Positions 42,618 through 51,939 of a stretch of 64,000 nucleotides of DNA are shown here, piece after piece; the first letter of the stretch is position 1; the number at the start of each line of letters is the position of its first letter. The position numbers and the translations under genes were made by a program. This DNA is from Dyadobacter luticola (GTDB taxonomy: Bacteria; Bacteroidota; Bacteroidia; Cytophagales; Spirosomataceae). The stretch spans positions 852,375 to 916,374 of the forward strand of contig NZ_VCEJ01000002.1 of NCBI RefSeq assembly GCF_005860805.1, given 5' to 3'. The notes beneath the pieces are model-generated. The model did not search any database. It had not been told where the DNA came from and saw only the letters and a program-made list of their open reading frames with translations.

Positions 42618-44861
42618 ATGAAACATTCCTTCCGAAAAGCCTCCTTCGTTTTTCTGCTGACCATCGCAACGTGCACGATCAGAGCCAATGCACAGCAACT
42701 TCTCGGTTTTAAATCGGAATCAACCAAAAAAGAATTTGATCTTGAAGCTGCGTTCGACAAGCAGCTTCAAGCCAATAATCTGAAAGAGTGGATGAAGCTC
42801 ATGACCGCCTATCCGCATCAGGTTGGGTCCGCTTATGGGTTGAAAAATGCTTTGTTCATAAAGGATAAACTGGCTTCCTGGGGTTTTGAAGCAAAAATTG
42901 ACACGGTGCATGTGCTTTTTCCTACGCCCAAATTACGGGTAGTCGAACTCGTAGAGCCGACCAAGTTCAAGGCAACATTACTCGAAAAACCATTTAAAGA
43001 GGACGCGACTTCGTCTCAAACCAAAGACGTTTTGCCGCCCTACCATGCCTACTCGGCGGCCGGTGATGTGACTGCCGAGCTGGTGTTTGTCAATTACGGA
43101 ATTCCCGCCGATTATGAGGAGTTGGAGAAAATGGGAATCGACGTAAAAGGCAAAATCGTGATCGCCAAATATGGTAACTCGTGGCGGGGAATTAAGCCAA
43201 AAGTTGCGTACGAAAAAGGCGCGATCGGCTGCATTATTTATTCCGATCCGAAGGAAGACGGTTATTTTCAGGGAGATGTGTATCCGAAAGGTGCCTATAA
43301 AAATGAGACCGGTGCGCAGCGCGGCTCCGTAGTAGACCTTCCCCAGGCGCCTGGTGATCCGCTTTCCAACGGTTTTTACGCCACCGGCGACAAAAAACGC
43401 CTGACGGTGGAAGAGGCACCCGCGATGATGAAAATCCCGGTTTTACCAATTTCCTATTCCGATGCGCTGCCGCTGCTGAAAGCGCTGGGTGGCCAGGTAG
43501 CGCCTGCGGCCTGGCGGGGTGCTTTGCCGATTACTTATCACATTGGCCCCGGACCGGCGAAAGTGCATTTGAAGCTGGATTTTAATTTCAACATTGTGCC
43601 TTGCTACAATGTGATTGGTACGCTTAAAGGCAGCGAATTTCCCGACCAGTGGGTGATCCGCGGCAACCACCACGATGCCTGGGTTTTTGGTGCGGCTGAT
43701 CCAGTAAGCGGCGCGGTGGCAGAGCTGGAAGAGGCCAGGGCACTGGGAGAATTATTGAAAACCGGCTGGAAACCAAAACGTTCCGTGGTGTATTGCTTCT
43801 GGGACGGCGAAGAGCCCGGCCTGCTCGGCTCGACGGAATGGGTGGAGAAATACCAGGATGTTTTGAAAGAAAAAGCCGTGGTATATGTCAATTCCGATGG
43901 AAATGGTCGGGGATATTTTAGTGCGGGTGGCTCGCATACTTTGGAGAAATTTATCAACCAGGTTGGTCGTGATGTGACTGATCCTGAGAAAGGTACAAGC
44001 GTGCTGGAACGTTTGCGGTCAAAAATGATCGTCGACGGTAACCCGACGGCCAGACAGGAAGCCCGCAGCCGTACCGATCTGCGGATCAGCGCATTGGGTT
44101 CCGGTTCGGACTATACACCCTTTATCCAGCATTTGGGTATTGCGTCGCTCAATCTGGGTTTTGGCGGCGAGGATGATGGTGGTGATTACCATACCATTTT
44201 CGACTCTTATGATGATTATGTGCGTTTCAAGGATGCAGATTTTTCCTATGGCATCGCACTCTCAAAAACGGCCGGGCGCTCGATCCTGCGCTTCGCAAAT
44301 GCAGAGATATTGCCTTTTGAGTTTGGCAATTTTTCCAACACGGTGAGTATGTATGCCGCGGACGTAAAAAAGCTTCTGGAAACGAGCCGGGCCACAGCCG
44401 AGGAACACAATAAGTTGCTGGCGGAAGGTCGCTTCGAGGCGGTAGCGGATCCCAAAGAGCCGAAGCAAATCTTCAAATCCATGCCAGTAGCACCTTATCT
44501 TAATTTCGCGCCCCTGGAAAATGCGTTGACACAATTGCAGGAAAGCGCCGATGCTTACACCAAAGCTTTGGCAAAATCCGAGAACATTCCAGCAGAAAAG
44601 CTGGCGCAGGTTAACCAGATCATTTACAAAACCGAGAGATTCCTGATCAACGAAAAAGGCCTCCCCAAACGCCCGTGGTACCGCCACCAGATCTACGCGC
44701 CGGGCTTTTACACCGGTTATGGCGTTAAAACATTACCCATGATCCGCGAAGCAATCGAGCAGAAAAACTGGGCCGAAGCAGAGGAAGGGATAGGGAGGAT
44801 CAGCGAAGTTTTGAAAAATTTTACCAGTGAGATTGACAAAGCAACAAGCATTATCAAGTAA
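42618..44861 (+). CDS. Secreted M28 peptidase with PA domain (glutamate carboxypeptidase II-like)
   Basis: 747 residues with signal peptide ending near IRANA. A PA domain covers about 145-300 (DVKGKIVIAKYGNSWRGIKP). The M28 catalytic domain follows (about 325-560): NHHDAWVFGAADPVSGAVAE (His/Asp zinc ligands), YCFWDGEEPGLLGSTEW (Glu pair), VVYVNSDGNG and DYHTIFDSYDD. The C-terminal helical domain (about 590-747) matches the dimerisation domain of prostate-specific membrane antigen homologues. Likely releases amino acids from peptides or folylpolyglutamates outside the cell. Confidence 0.92.
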   Translation: MKHSFRKASFVFLLTIATCTIRANAQQLLGFKSESTKKEFDLEAAFDKQLQANNLKEWMKLMTAYPHQVGSAYGLKNALFIKDKLASWGFEAKIDTVHVLFPTPKLRVVELVEPTKFKATLLEKPFKEDATSSQTKDVLPPYHAYSAAGDVTAELVFVNYGIPADYEELEKMGIDVKGKIVIAKYGNSWRGIKPKVAYEKGAIGCIIYSDPKEDGYFQGDVYPKGAYKNETGAQRGSVVDLPQAPGDPLSNGFYATGDKKRLTVEEAPAMMKIPVLPISYSDALPLLKALGGQVAPAAWRGALPITYHIGPGPAKVHLKLDFNFNIVPCYNVIGTLKGSEFPDQWVIRGNHHDAWVFGAADPVSGAVAELEEARALGELLKTGWKPKRSVVYCFWDGEEPGLLGSTEWVEKYQDVLKEKAVVYVNSDGNGRGYFSAGGSHTLEKFINQVGRDVTDPEKGTSVLERLRSKMIVDGNPTARQEARSRTDLRISALGSGSDYTPFIQHLGIASLNLGFGGEDDGGDYHTIFDSYDDYVRFKDADFSYGIALSKTAGRSILRFANAEILPFEFGNFSNTVSMYAADVKKLLETSRATAEEHNKLLAEGRFEAVADPKEPKQIFKSMPVAPYLNFAPLENALTQLQESADAYTKALAKSENIPAEKLAQVNQIIYKTERFLINEKGLPKRPWYRHQIYAPGFYTGYGVKTLPMIREAIEQKNWAEAEEGIGRISEVLKNFTSEIDKATSIIK

Positions 44862-45057
44862 TAACAAAGCTACAGGGGGCGCTTATATCGGGAAAAGTAC
44901 CGATCCGGCAATGCTAAAATCTGCTTTCTGCGAGCAGCGAACTTCCTTTTCACTTCGGTGAATAATTTTTGGGACATCGAAGACAATTCTCTTGTCTAGA
45001 AACAACCCCACTGGCACGATTTTATTTCTTTTTTGCGTATAACCATCCAACAAAAAG

Positions 45058-45492
45058 ATGAAATCGATTATGTCAATGTTATGTGCGGTCGTTTTTTTGA
45101 GCGCTTGTAACAGTAATTCACACCAACAAGAAGAAACGTTAAGAGCACAGCAGGCTACCATTGACTCGATGAAGGTAGCGATGCAGAAAAAGGCGGTTGT
45201 TGATTCCATGAAGGCCGTAATGGCTGAGCGTGAGGAACGATTGAAGGAGGAAAATCAACAGGTCGCGTCAGCAACCAGCGCTGCTCCGGTAGCAACTTCC
45301 AAGAAAAAAACCAAATGGAGCCATACCGCTAAAGGTGCGGTAGTAGGAGCAGGAACCGGCGCGATCACCGGGGCGATCGTCAATAAAAAACATGGCGAAG
45401 GCGCATTGATTGGTAGCCTCATCGGCGCTGGCGTCGGAGCTGGTACCGGGGCAATTGTAGATAACTCGAAGAAAAAGAAAGAACGACAATAA
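45058..45492 (+). CDS. Glycine-zipper lipoprotein
   Basis: 144 residues. MKSIMSMLCAVVFLSACNSN is a lipoprotein signal with Cys17. A charged coiled-coil (QATIDSMKVAMQKKAVVDSM) is followed by GAVVGAGTGAITGAIVNKKH and GSLIGAGVGAGTGAIVD, a YMGG-like double glycine zipper. Likely sits in the outer membrane periplasmic face. A terminator hairpin follows it. Confidence 0.85.
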   Translation: MKSIMSMLCAVVFLSACNSNSHQQEETLRAQQATIDSMKVAMQKKAVVDSMKAVMAEREERLKEENQQVASATSAAPVATSKKKTKWSHTAKGAVVGAGTGAITGAIVNKKHGEGALIGSLIGAGVGAGTGAIVDNSKKKKERQ

Positions 45493-45553
45493 ATTGAGCG
45501 TCAATTAGATGCCGGAACAGGCAGACGAATCTTACAAACATCAACAAACTAGG

Positions 45554-45592
45554 CATCCCTGCAATGTTAGAATTGCGGGGATGTTTCTTTTT
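45554..45592 (+). terminator. Rho-independent terminator
   Basis: CATCCCTGCAAT pairs with ATTGCGGGGATG around a GTTAGA loop (one G-T pair), followed by TTTCTTTTTT. It ends transcription of the glycine-zipper lipoprotein gene. Confidence 0.82.
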
Positions 45593-45609
45593 TAAGTAAA
45601 CTTCAACAA

Positions 45610-46374
45610 ATGGCCTGGAATCCCGATACCTATAATCAATTCAAATCTGAGCGGTTTACGCCGTTTTATGATTTGCTGGCGCTGGCGAAAACCAGGCCCG
45701 GCATGTCAGTTATTGACCTCGGCTGCGGCACCGGTGAGTTGACCAAAAAACTGGCCGATGCCATGCCCGATTGTTCGGTACTCGGCATTGATTCTTCGTC
45801 CGAAATGCTTGCAGGCTGCTCAAACTTTGCAGGTGAACATTTGGGTTTTATCCAGCGGTCGATTGAGGAGCAGGTCGGGCGGGAGGAAAAATTTGATCTC
45901 GTATTTTCTAATGCGGCGGTACAGTGGGTGGAGGACCACGAGTCGCTTTTCGCGAAGATCATTGCGATGATCAAGCCGGGCGGGCAGCTGCTCATCCAGA
46001 TGCCGGCGCAAAACCACAATGTATCCAACATAATGTTGAACGAACTGGCTGCACAAGAGCCGTTTTCGGAAGCTTTGCAAGGGTATGTCCGCCAATCGCC
46101 TGTTTTGGAAATCGACGATTATGCCAGGATTTTGTTTCAAAACCGCGCGCGCGTGATGACTGTTTTTGAAAAAATATATCCCCTGATTTTGCAGGATTCG
46201 AATGCCTTGTTCGACTGGGTTTCGGGGACGGCTTTGATACCTTTCGTCGAAAGACTGGACGGTGAAATGCGCGAACAATTTATCGAAGCCTACAAACAGC
46301 ATTTGGATTCAAGGTTTCACGCGCACCCCGTTTTTTATCCGTTCAAAAGGATCATTTTGGAGGCGACATTTTAG
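45610..46374 (+). CDS. tam: Trans-aconitate methyltransferase-like SAM methyltransferase
   Basis: 254 residues, close to the 250 of Tam. Motifs: SVIDLGCGTGELTKKLADAM (SAM motif I), VLGIDSSSEMLA (motif II) and DLVFSNAAVQWVEDHESLFA (motif post-II) all match Tam; the C-terminal RIILEATF ending fits too. It methylates trans-aconitate, which otherwise inhibits aconitase. It follows the lipoprotein terminator and precedes the GH106-like gene by 16 bases. Confidence 0.9.
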   Translation: MAWNPDTYNQFKSERFTPFYDLLALAKTRPGMSVIDLGCGTGELTKKLADAMPDCSVLGIDSSSEMLAGCSNFAGEHLGFIQRSIEEQVGREEKFDLVFSNAAVQWVEDHESLFAKIIAMIKPGGQLLIQMPAQNHNVSNIMLNELAAQEPFSEALQGYVRQSPVLEIDDYARILFQNRARVMTVFEKIYPLILQDSNALFDWVSGTALIPFVERLDGEMREQFIEAYKQHLDSRFHAHPVFYPFKRIILEATF

Positions 46375-46390
46375 ATTAAAATTTTAGGAA

Positions 46391-49312
46391 ATGCTAAAAA
46401 ACTTTCAGTTCGTCTTGTTGCTCCTGACGGTTCTTTCACATCCGGCTCTCTCGCAGGAAAGGCTTGTGAAGGTGAATGGTACCAATGACCATGTGCAAGC
46501 CCAGCGCAGCACCGCCATTATTGAAAATGCGGTATTTCAAAATCCGCCTTCCCAGTATGGAATCCGTTGCTGGTGGTGGTGGCTGAATGGCAACATTGAT
46601 AAAGAGACCATCACGCGCGACCTGGAAGAAATGAAGGCCAAAGGTTTCAGCGGCGCCTGTATTTTTGATGCGGGTGGAGCCGAACAGCGGAATAATGCGC
46701 AGGTCCCCGAAGGGCCTCTTTTTGGCTCGCCGGAGTGGAAGGAATTATATGTTCACGCAATCAAACAAGCTGACAGACTGGGACTTGTGATGTCGATGAG
46801 CATTCAGAGTGGATGGAATCTGGGCGGGCCGGACATTACGCCAGCCGAAACTGCCAAGCAGGTCGTCATTTCGGAAACAAAAGTCAGAGGTGGTGCACAG
46901 ATTCAGCAAGACTTGTCTTTGCCGAAGGTAAGGTTCGATTATTACCGCGACATTGCTGTGCTGGCAATTCCTGCCAAGACTTTTACCAATCGTCTGCCGA
47001 TCAGGGAGTTTGAAAATAAAGCTGCGATGCGGGAGGTAGGTGGCTCGGCGCCTGAAACGCGAGGCTTGCTTGCAGATATTGCCGGAACTGCTGGTGAGGA
47101 GGATGCTACTTTGAAGCAGGTCATTAACATTACCCGCTATTTCGAAAATGGAAAACTAAACTGGAAAGCGCCGGCAGGCGAGTGGACAATCCTGCGCATC
47201 GGCTACACGCCCACTACCGCGGAAGTATCGACTTCCAGCGGCAAGTGGCAAGGACATGTGATTGATTATCTGAGCGATAAGAACTTTAACCGGTATTGGG
47301 ATACGAATGTGGACCCACTCTTGAAAGCGATCGGACCGATGGCGGGGAAGACATTGAAATACCTGCAAACGGATAGTTTTGAAGCGGGCGGCATGAATTG
47401 GACTGAGGGTTTTGAGAAAGAATTTCTGAAACGCCGTGGCTATGACCCGATCCCGTACTTATCGGTTTTGGCTGGAAAAATTATTGAAAACCGGGAAGTC
47501 AGTAACCGATTTTTGTCTGATTTAAGAAAGACGCTGGCCGATCTGATCGCCGAGAAACATTACGGAACATTTGCAAAAAGAGCGCGGGAATACGGGATCG
47601 GTATCCAGCCAGAATCCGCCGGGCCGCACGCGGGGCCTTTTGACGGGCTAAAAAATTATGGTTACAGTGAAATCATGATGAGCGAATTCTGGTCGCTATC
47701 GCCGCACAGGCCGCGACCGATCGACCGGTTTTTTGTGAAACAGGCAGCGAGTGCAGCGAAGATTTATAACAAACAATTGGTTGGTGCCGAATCATTTACG
47801 ACCATCGGGCCGCATTGGAATGATGTAATGTGGTCGGATATGAAGCCTAGCGCCGACCACGAATTCTGCGCCGGGCTGAACCTGGTTTATCTGCACACAT
47901 TCACCGCTTCACCGAAAGCAATGGGCATTCCCGGCCAGGAATATTTTGCCGGGACGCATTTCAATCCGCAGGTTACCTGGTGGAATTATTCGACGGCATT
48001 TATCCAGTACTTAACCCGCTGTCACTACATGCACCAAACCGGCGTTTCAGTGGCGGATGTGCTTTATTATTACGGCGACCATTCGCCTAACATTGGCCGG
48101 TACAAGGAGGATGATCCGGCAGGCGCGATGCCGGGTTATGATTATGACCTGATTAATGAGGACCGGCTGCTGGCGCTGGAAGTAAAAAACGGTATCATCA
48201 CATTGCCGCACGGTGTTTCTTATCGGGTTTTGGTTTTACCAAATCATAAAACGCTTTCCATGGCCGCGATGCAAAAAGTGGAGACGCTGGTGAAAGCCGG
48301 TGCGACGGTGATTGGCGAAAAACCCGGCACTACTGCGAGTCTTGTCAAATATCCTGGCAGCGAATCGAAGCTGAAATCGATTGCGGATGCGCTTTGGGGT
48401 AATGTGACTGAAAAAGCGGGCGAGCGAAAAGTGGGTTTAGGAAAAGTGGTTTGGGGGAAGACGGCGGCTGATTATCTGAGGTCTTCGGGCATTGCGGATG
48501 ATCTGGAAATAGTGGATCATGAGCCGGGTAGCAAATATGATTTTATTCACAGGGCTTCCGGAAATGCAAATTTCTATTTTATCAGCAGCCAGAATAAAGC
48601 GGCGTCAAAAATCCGCGCAGCATTTAGGATCATGGGCAAACAGCCGGAGCTTTGGAACCCAGTGACTGGCGAGACGCGACCTGCCAAATCTTTTACCCAG
48701 GAAAACGGCCGCACATTCATAGACCTGGAATTAGATCCTTACGGTTCTGTTTTCGTGGTTTTTAAAGATGACATTCCGAAAGATCAGAAAGGAACATTGC
48801 CGACCAACTATCCGCAACTTCAACCTGAGACAACATTGCACGGTACCTGGCAGGTTGTGTTCGATCCGAAATGGGGCGGGCCGGAAAATGCTACTTTCAA
48901 CGAGCTGGCCAGCTGGACGGACCGGAATGAGGAGGGCATTAAGTTTTATTCCGGCAAAGCAGTTTACACCAAAACATTTGACGTGAATAGTAGCATAGCT
49001 AGTTCAGAATCGGTTTTTGTGGACTTGGGAGAAGTGCGGGATATCGGTATCGCGAAGGTCATTTTAAACGGAAAAGACCTTGGAATTCTTTGGGCGCCGC
49101 CGCTGAGGGTCAATGTAAAAGGTATTTTAAAAGAGAAAGATAACAAGTTGGAAGTAGAAGTGGTGAACACCTGGCGCAACCGGCTGATCGGCGACCGGGG
49201 CAAGCCGCAGGAAAAACGGTTTACCAAAACCAACATTACGATCCAGGATTGGTGGCAACTAGTGCCATCGGGTCTGCTGGGGCCGGTGAGGATTCTCACA
49301 GGAAAAGAATAA
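46391..49312 (+). CDS. Secreted GH106-like glycoside hydrolase (alpha-L-rhamnosidase type)
   Basis: 973 residues with signal peptide MLKNFQFVLLLLTVLSHPAL. The text RCWWWWLNGNIDKETITRDL then EEMKAKGFSGACIFDAGG is the N-terminus of the GH106/unclassified glycosyl hydrolase family; FEAGGMNWTEGFEKEFLKRR and GAESFTTIGPHWN are conserved barrel segments. A C-terminal galactose-binding-like beta domain (about 800-970, DLGEVRDIGIAKVILNGKDL) follows. Probably removes rhamnose or a related deoxysugar from plant or algal glycans. Confidence 0.78.
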   Translation: MLKNFQFVLLLLTVLSHPALSQERLVKVNGTNDHVQAQRSTAIIENAVFQNPPSQYGIRCWWWWLNGNIDKETITRDLEEMKAKGFSGACIFDAGGAEQRNNAQVPEGPLFGSPEWKELYVHAIKQADRLGLVMSMSIQSGWNLGGPDITPAETAKQVVISETKVRGGAQIQQDLSLPKVRFDYYRDIAVLAIPAKTFTNRLPIREFENKAAMREVGGSAPETRGLLADIAGTAGEEDATLKQVINITRYFENGKLNWKAPAGEWTILRIGYTPTTAEVSTSSGKWQGHVIDYLSDKNFNRYWDTNVDPLLKAIGPMAGKTLKYLQTDSFEAGGMNWTEGFEKEFLKRRGYDPIPYLSVLAGKIIENREVSNRFLSDLRKTLADLIAEKHYGTFAKRAREYGIGIQPESAGPHAGPFDGLKNYGYSEIMMSEFWSLSPHRPRPIDRFFVKQAASAAKIYNKQLVGAESFTTIGPHWNDVMWSDMKPSADHEFCAGLNLVYLHTFTASPKAMGIPGQEYFAGTHFNPQVTWWNYSTAFIQYLTRCHYMHQTGVSVADVLYYYGDHSPNIGRYKEDDPAGAMPGYDYDLINEDRLLALEVKNGIITLPHGVSYRVLVLPNHKTLSMAAMQKVETLVKAGATVIGEKPGTTASLVKYPGSESKLKSIADALWGNVTEKAGERKVGLGKVVWGKTAADYLRSSGIADDLEIVDHEPGSKYDFIHRASGNANFYFISSQNKAASKIRAAFRIMGKQPELWNPVTGETRPAKSFTQENGRTFIDLELDPYGSVFVVFKDDIPKDQKGTLPTNYPQLQPETTLHGTWQVVFDPKWGGPENATFNELASWTDRNEEGIKFYSGKAVYTKTFDVNSSIASSESVFVDLGEVRDIGIAKVILNGKDLGILWAPPLRVNVKGILKEKDNKLEVEVVNTWRNRLIGDRGKPQEKRFTKTNITIQDWWQLVPSGLLGPVRILTGKE

Positions 49313-49323
49313 AACGATAAGCC

Positions 49324-50133
49324 ATGCAAAAAGAAATGACCGACAATCACCTGGAAGAATTGCGTCAGGCAATGTTAACCCTGGAAAATCCGGGTATAGC
49401 CGCCAAAATCACTAATTTTATTGGTATGCCGATCCAGAAAGCACTCGATTTACTCCCTAAAAACTGGAACGAAAAGGTTGGCGACATTACGCGGACGGCT
49501 TTGATAAAGGCTTCGGATGCCGCGATTTTTACGATGAAAGATAAGCCCGGAGGGAAGGCTTCGAATGTTTTGCACAAGGTAGGTGTGGCAGTTTCCGGCG
49601 GCGTAGGCGGCTTTTTTGGATTTGCAGCGCTGGCGGTTGAGCTGCCGGTATCTACCACGATCATGTTGCGGTCGATTGCGGACATTGCCCGCTCACAGGG
49701 CGAATCGATTGCCGATGCTGAGACCAAGCTGGCTTGTCTGGAAGTGTTCGCACTTGGCGGGACAAGCATTGAAGACGATCACTCCGAGAGCGGATATTAT
49801 GCGGTGCGGCTGTCGCTTGTTACCTCGGTTTCGGAAGTGGTGGGGTATGTGACCAGAACTTTATCCGACAAAGGTTCTCCGGCATTTGTCCGGTTTATTG
49901 CCAGCATTGCACAGCGTTTTGGCTTGCAGATTTCAGAAAAAGTAGCCGCCCAGGCGATCCCGGCAATAGGCGCTGCCGGCGGCGCACTCATCAATACCAT
50001 TTTTATCAATCACTTCCAGGAAATGGCGCGGGGGCATTTTACCGTGCGGCGGCTGGAAAGGATTTATGGGAAAGAGGCAGTAAAGACGACTTACGAAAGT
50101 TTTTTCAAAGCCAACATTCAGATAAAAAAATAG
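49324..50133 (+). CDS. EcsC family protein
   Basis: 269 residues. SDAAIFTMKDKPGGKASNVL, GVAVSGGVGGFFGFAALAVE and TTIMLRSIADIARSQGESIA match EcsC-type proteins. The hydrophobic glycine-rich stretches suggest membrane association rather than a signal peptide. Function is not established: EcsC proteins may bind membranes or lipids. It follows the GH106-like stop by 11 bases, so likely co-transcribed. Converges on the flavoprotein gene. Confidence 0.87.
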   Translation: MQKEMTDNHLEELRQAMLTLENPGIAAKITNFIGMPIQKALDLLPKNWNEKVGDITRTALIKASDAAIFTMKDKPGGKASNVLHKVGVAVSGGVGGFFGFAALAVELPVSTTIMLRSIADIARSQGESIADAETKLACLEVFALGGTSIEDDHSESGYYAVRLSLVTSVSEVVGYVTRTLSDKGSPAFVRFIASIAQRFGLQISEKVAAQAIPAIGAAGGALINTIFINHFQEMARGHFTVRRLERIYGKEAVKTTYESFFKANIQIKK

Positions 50134-50178
50134 TGGCTCACCCGGCGTCGATTCCCGGCAAGCCCTGATTTTTCAATG

Positions 50179-51084
50179 TTACCCTTCATGGATTAGCTCA
50201 AAATTCATCATCGCCCCGGCTTTCGTCCCGGCGGCAGTGACCATGGATATTCCTCTGAACATGATGGTATTATCTCCCGCAGCGTAAATACCGGGAATGT
50301 TGGTTTTCTGCATTTCGTCTACTTTGAGATGTCCCTTTTCATTGATTTCACAACCCAGTTCCAGCGGGATAGTACAATGCTGGACAAAGGCGGGGCGGGC
50401 GTATAAAGCCGTGAGTTGCTCCGAAGTATTGTTTGTAAAATTGAGTTGGCTCAAATAACCTCTGTCGTGCCTGATGCTTTGGATTTCGTGTTCGTTGATC
50501 ACAATGTTCATAGCCAGCGAATTCTCCCTGGTATCCTGGTCAAAAGTCGCTGCGCCATTTGTAAAAATGGTTACATCTTCCGTCCAGTGGCGGATCAGTT
50601 TACCCATTTCCAGCACTGTTTCACCATTAGCAAGGATCCCGGTTTTTTGTCCGCGATACTCATAACCGTGGCAGTAGGGGCAATGTATCACGCTGATGCC
50701 CCAGCATTCCGCGAAACCCGGTATCGGTGGCATAATGTCCCGGACGCCGGTGGCGAAAAGGATTTTTTGGGCTTTGGCGCGGTTGCCGCTTTCGGTTTCA
50801 ACAGTGAAATCATTATTCGTGCCGGTTACCTGCGTGACTTTATCTTTGAGGATGGTGACAGTGGGGTAGGCGAGTACCTGCTTCAATGCTGCCTCGGCGA
50901 TGGCCGCCGGCGTTTCTCCGTCGCGGGTGAGGAAGTTATGGGAGTGTGGCGTTTGTTTGTTGCAGGGATCGCCGCTGTCGATGATGAACACATTCCTGAG
51001 TGCGCGGCCCAGTGCCAATGCAGCGGACAATCCTGCATAACTTCCGCCAACAATAATTACTTCAAATGGAGAGTCATTTTTCAT
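50179..51084 (-). CDS. FAD-dependent oxidoreductase, thioredoxin-reductase-like
   Basis: 301 residues. FAD-binding IIVGGSYAGLSAALALGRAL at the N-terminus, redox pair C135-P-Y-C138 in VIHCPYCHGYEY, and C-terminal GIYAAGDNTIMFRGISM (FAD). ATG 51082-51084 preferred to an in-frame TTG. Family includes thioredoxin reductase-like enzymes of bacterial detoxification. It lies downstream of a TetR gene on the same strand, with an 18-base palindrome TGTCTCAAATGTGAGACA between them: TetR probably controls it. Confidence 0.9.
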   Translation of the reverse strand: MKNDSPFEVIIVGGSYAGLSAALALGRALRNVFIIDSGDPCNKQTPHSHNFLTRDGETPAAIAEAALKQVLAYPTVTILKDKVTQVTGTNNDFTVETESGNRAKAQKILFATGVRDIMPPIPGFAECWGISVIHCPYCHGYEYRGQKTGILANGETVLEMGKLIRHWTEDVTIFTNGAATFDQDTRENSLAMNIVINEHEIQSIRHDRGYLSQLNFTNNTSEQLTALYARPAFVQHCTIPLELGCEINEKGHLKVDEMQKTNIPGIYAAGDNTIMFRGISMVTAAGTKAGAMMNFELIHEG

Positions 51085-51100
51085 AATCAAAAATTAATTT

Positions 51101-51118
51101 TGTCTCAAATGTGAGACA
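51101..51118. promoter_or_regulatory. TetR operator upstream of the flavoprotein gene
   Basis: TGTCTCAAATGTGAGACA: perfect 7-base arms with a 4-base spacer. It matches the site before tetR (51716-51733), differing by one arm base and in the spacer. Confidence 0.7.
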
Positions 51119-51136
51119 TGGTTGGATAAATTTTTT

Positions 51137-51691
51137 TTAGATACTAATTGCCCGGCTAAATGAAACCCACGCCAGCTTTTTTAGCTCGGCATCCGGCATT
51201 TTCCGTGCAGTTTGCGTAGCGATAGAAGCCGCCACGATTCCGTGGTGTAAATGATGGATCCAGTCCAATGTCAGGACAGGATTAATTTTTCCGGTTTCCA
51301 GCAAATATTGCAAATGCGATTTCCAGACGTGAAAAGTGTTATCGTAACCTGAACATTCCTCGTTCCCAGCCTGGTGCGAATGGTCGTGCATGGTATGGAG
51401 CTTGTGCAGAAACGAATGTTTGGTGCCGCAGTCGACGCCGGCGTAAAACATTCTTTCCAGCTTTTCCATCGGATCGTCAGAACTATTGTAAGCTTTCAGC
51501 ATGGCAGCATGGCAGGTTTTGCGCACTTCCTTCTGGCACGAATCCATCAATTCTTTCCGATCTTTGAAATACCGGTGCAACGTCCGGCGCGTGGTCTGGG
51601 CCTGCTCCGCCACTTTTTCCAAAGGTGCAGACAGATCTTCATTAAAGATCAGAATCGCTGAATCGATGATATCTTGCTCGGTGTCTTTCAT
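51137..51691 (-). CDS. TetR/AcrR-family transcriptional regulator
   Basis: 184 residues. N-terminal HTH: IIDSAILIFNEDLSAPLEKV then AEQAQTTRRTLHRYFKDRKE, the TetR signature. The ligand domain (about 60-184) is helical, with Cys and His residues (KTCHAAMLKA, MHDHSHQAGNEECSGYDNTF) that could bind a metal or thiol ligand. ATG 51689-51691. Two copies of the same palindrome flank it: before its own start and before the flavoprotein gene, giving an autoregulated operon. Confidence 0.9.
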   Translation of the reverse strand: MKDTEQDIIDSAILIFNEDLSAPLEKVAEQAQTTRRTLHRYFKDRKELMDSCQKEVRKTCHAAMLKAYNSSDDPMEKLERMFYAGVDCGTKHSFLHKLHTMHDHSHQAGNEECSGYDNTFHVWKSHLQYLLETGKINPVLTLDWIHHLHHGIVAASIATQTARKMPDAELKKLAWVSFSRAISI

Positions 51692-51715
51692 ATCTGTAAA
51701 ACAAAGATAGGGCAA

Positions 51716-51733
51716 TGTCTCAGATTTGTGACA
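51716..51733. promoter_or_regulatory. TetR operator upstream of tetR
   Basis: TGTCTCAGATTTGTGACA: the same 7+4+7 pattern as 51101-51118 with a single mismatch in one arm, 24 bases upstream of the start codon. Confidence 0.65.
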
Positions 51734-51767
51734 TTACCCTATTGTTTTTTTCTTATTCTTTCTATTT

Positions 51768-51787
51768 CCGTCGGCTTAAGCCGACGG
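51768..51787. repeat. 20-base perfect palindrome
   Basis: CCGTCGGCTTAAGCCGACGG, directly before the 21-base tandem array. Preceded by a T-rich stretch on the plus strand. Confidence 0.8.
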
Positions 51788-51907
51788 CATGAGATGCCAT
51801 TGCGACGGCATGAGATGCCATTGCGACGGCATGAGATGCCATTGCGACGGCATGAGATGCCATTGCGACGGCATGAGATGCCATTGCGATGGCATTGCGA
51901 TGCCATC
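51783..51907. repeat. Tandem array of 21-base hairpin units
   Basis: Five identical 21-base units (51783-51887), each holding GGCATGAGATGCC (5-base arms, 3-base loop), then a variant GATGGCATTGCGATGCCATC (51888-51907) with 8-base arms. It is in the gap between the propeller/cytochrome gene stop (51940) and the tetR promoter. In one frame it would read as a repeated heptapeptide but is not preceded by a plausible start. Confidence 0.88.
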
Positions 51908-51939
51908 CAAAATGCCATTTTGCGGCGATTGGCCGATTG

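Noticed and set aside
51783..51887. CRISPR array
   Set aside because: The units are contiguous 21-base tandem copies with no variable spacers, and no cas genes are nearby.
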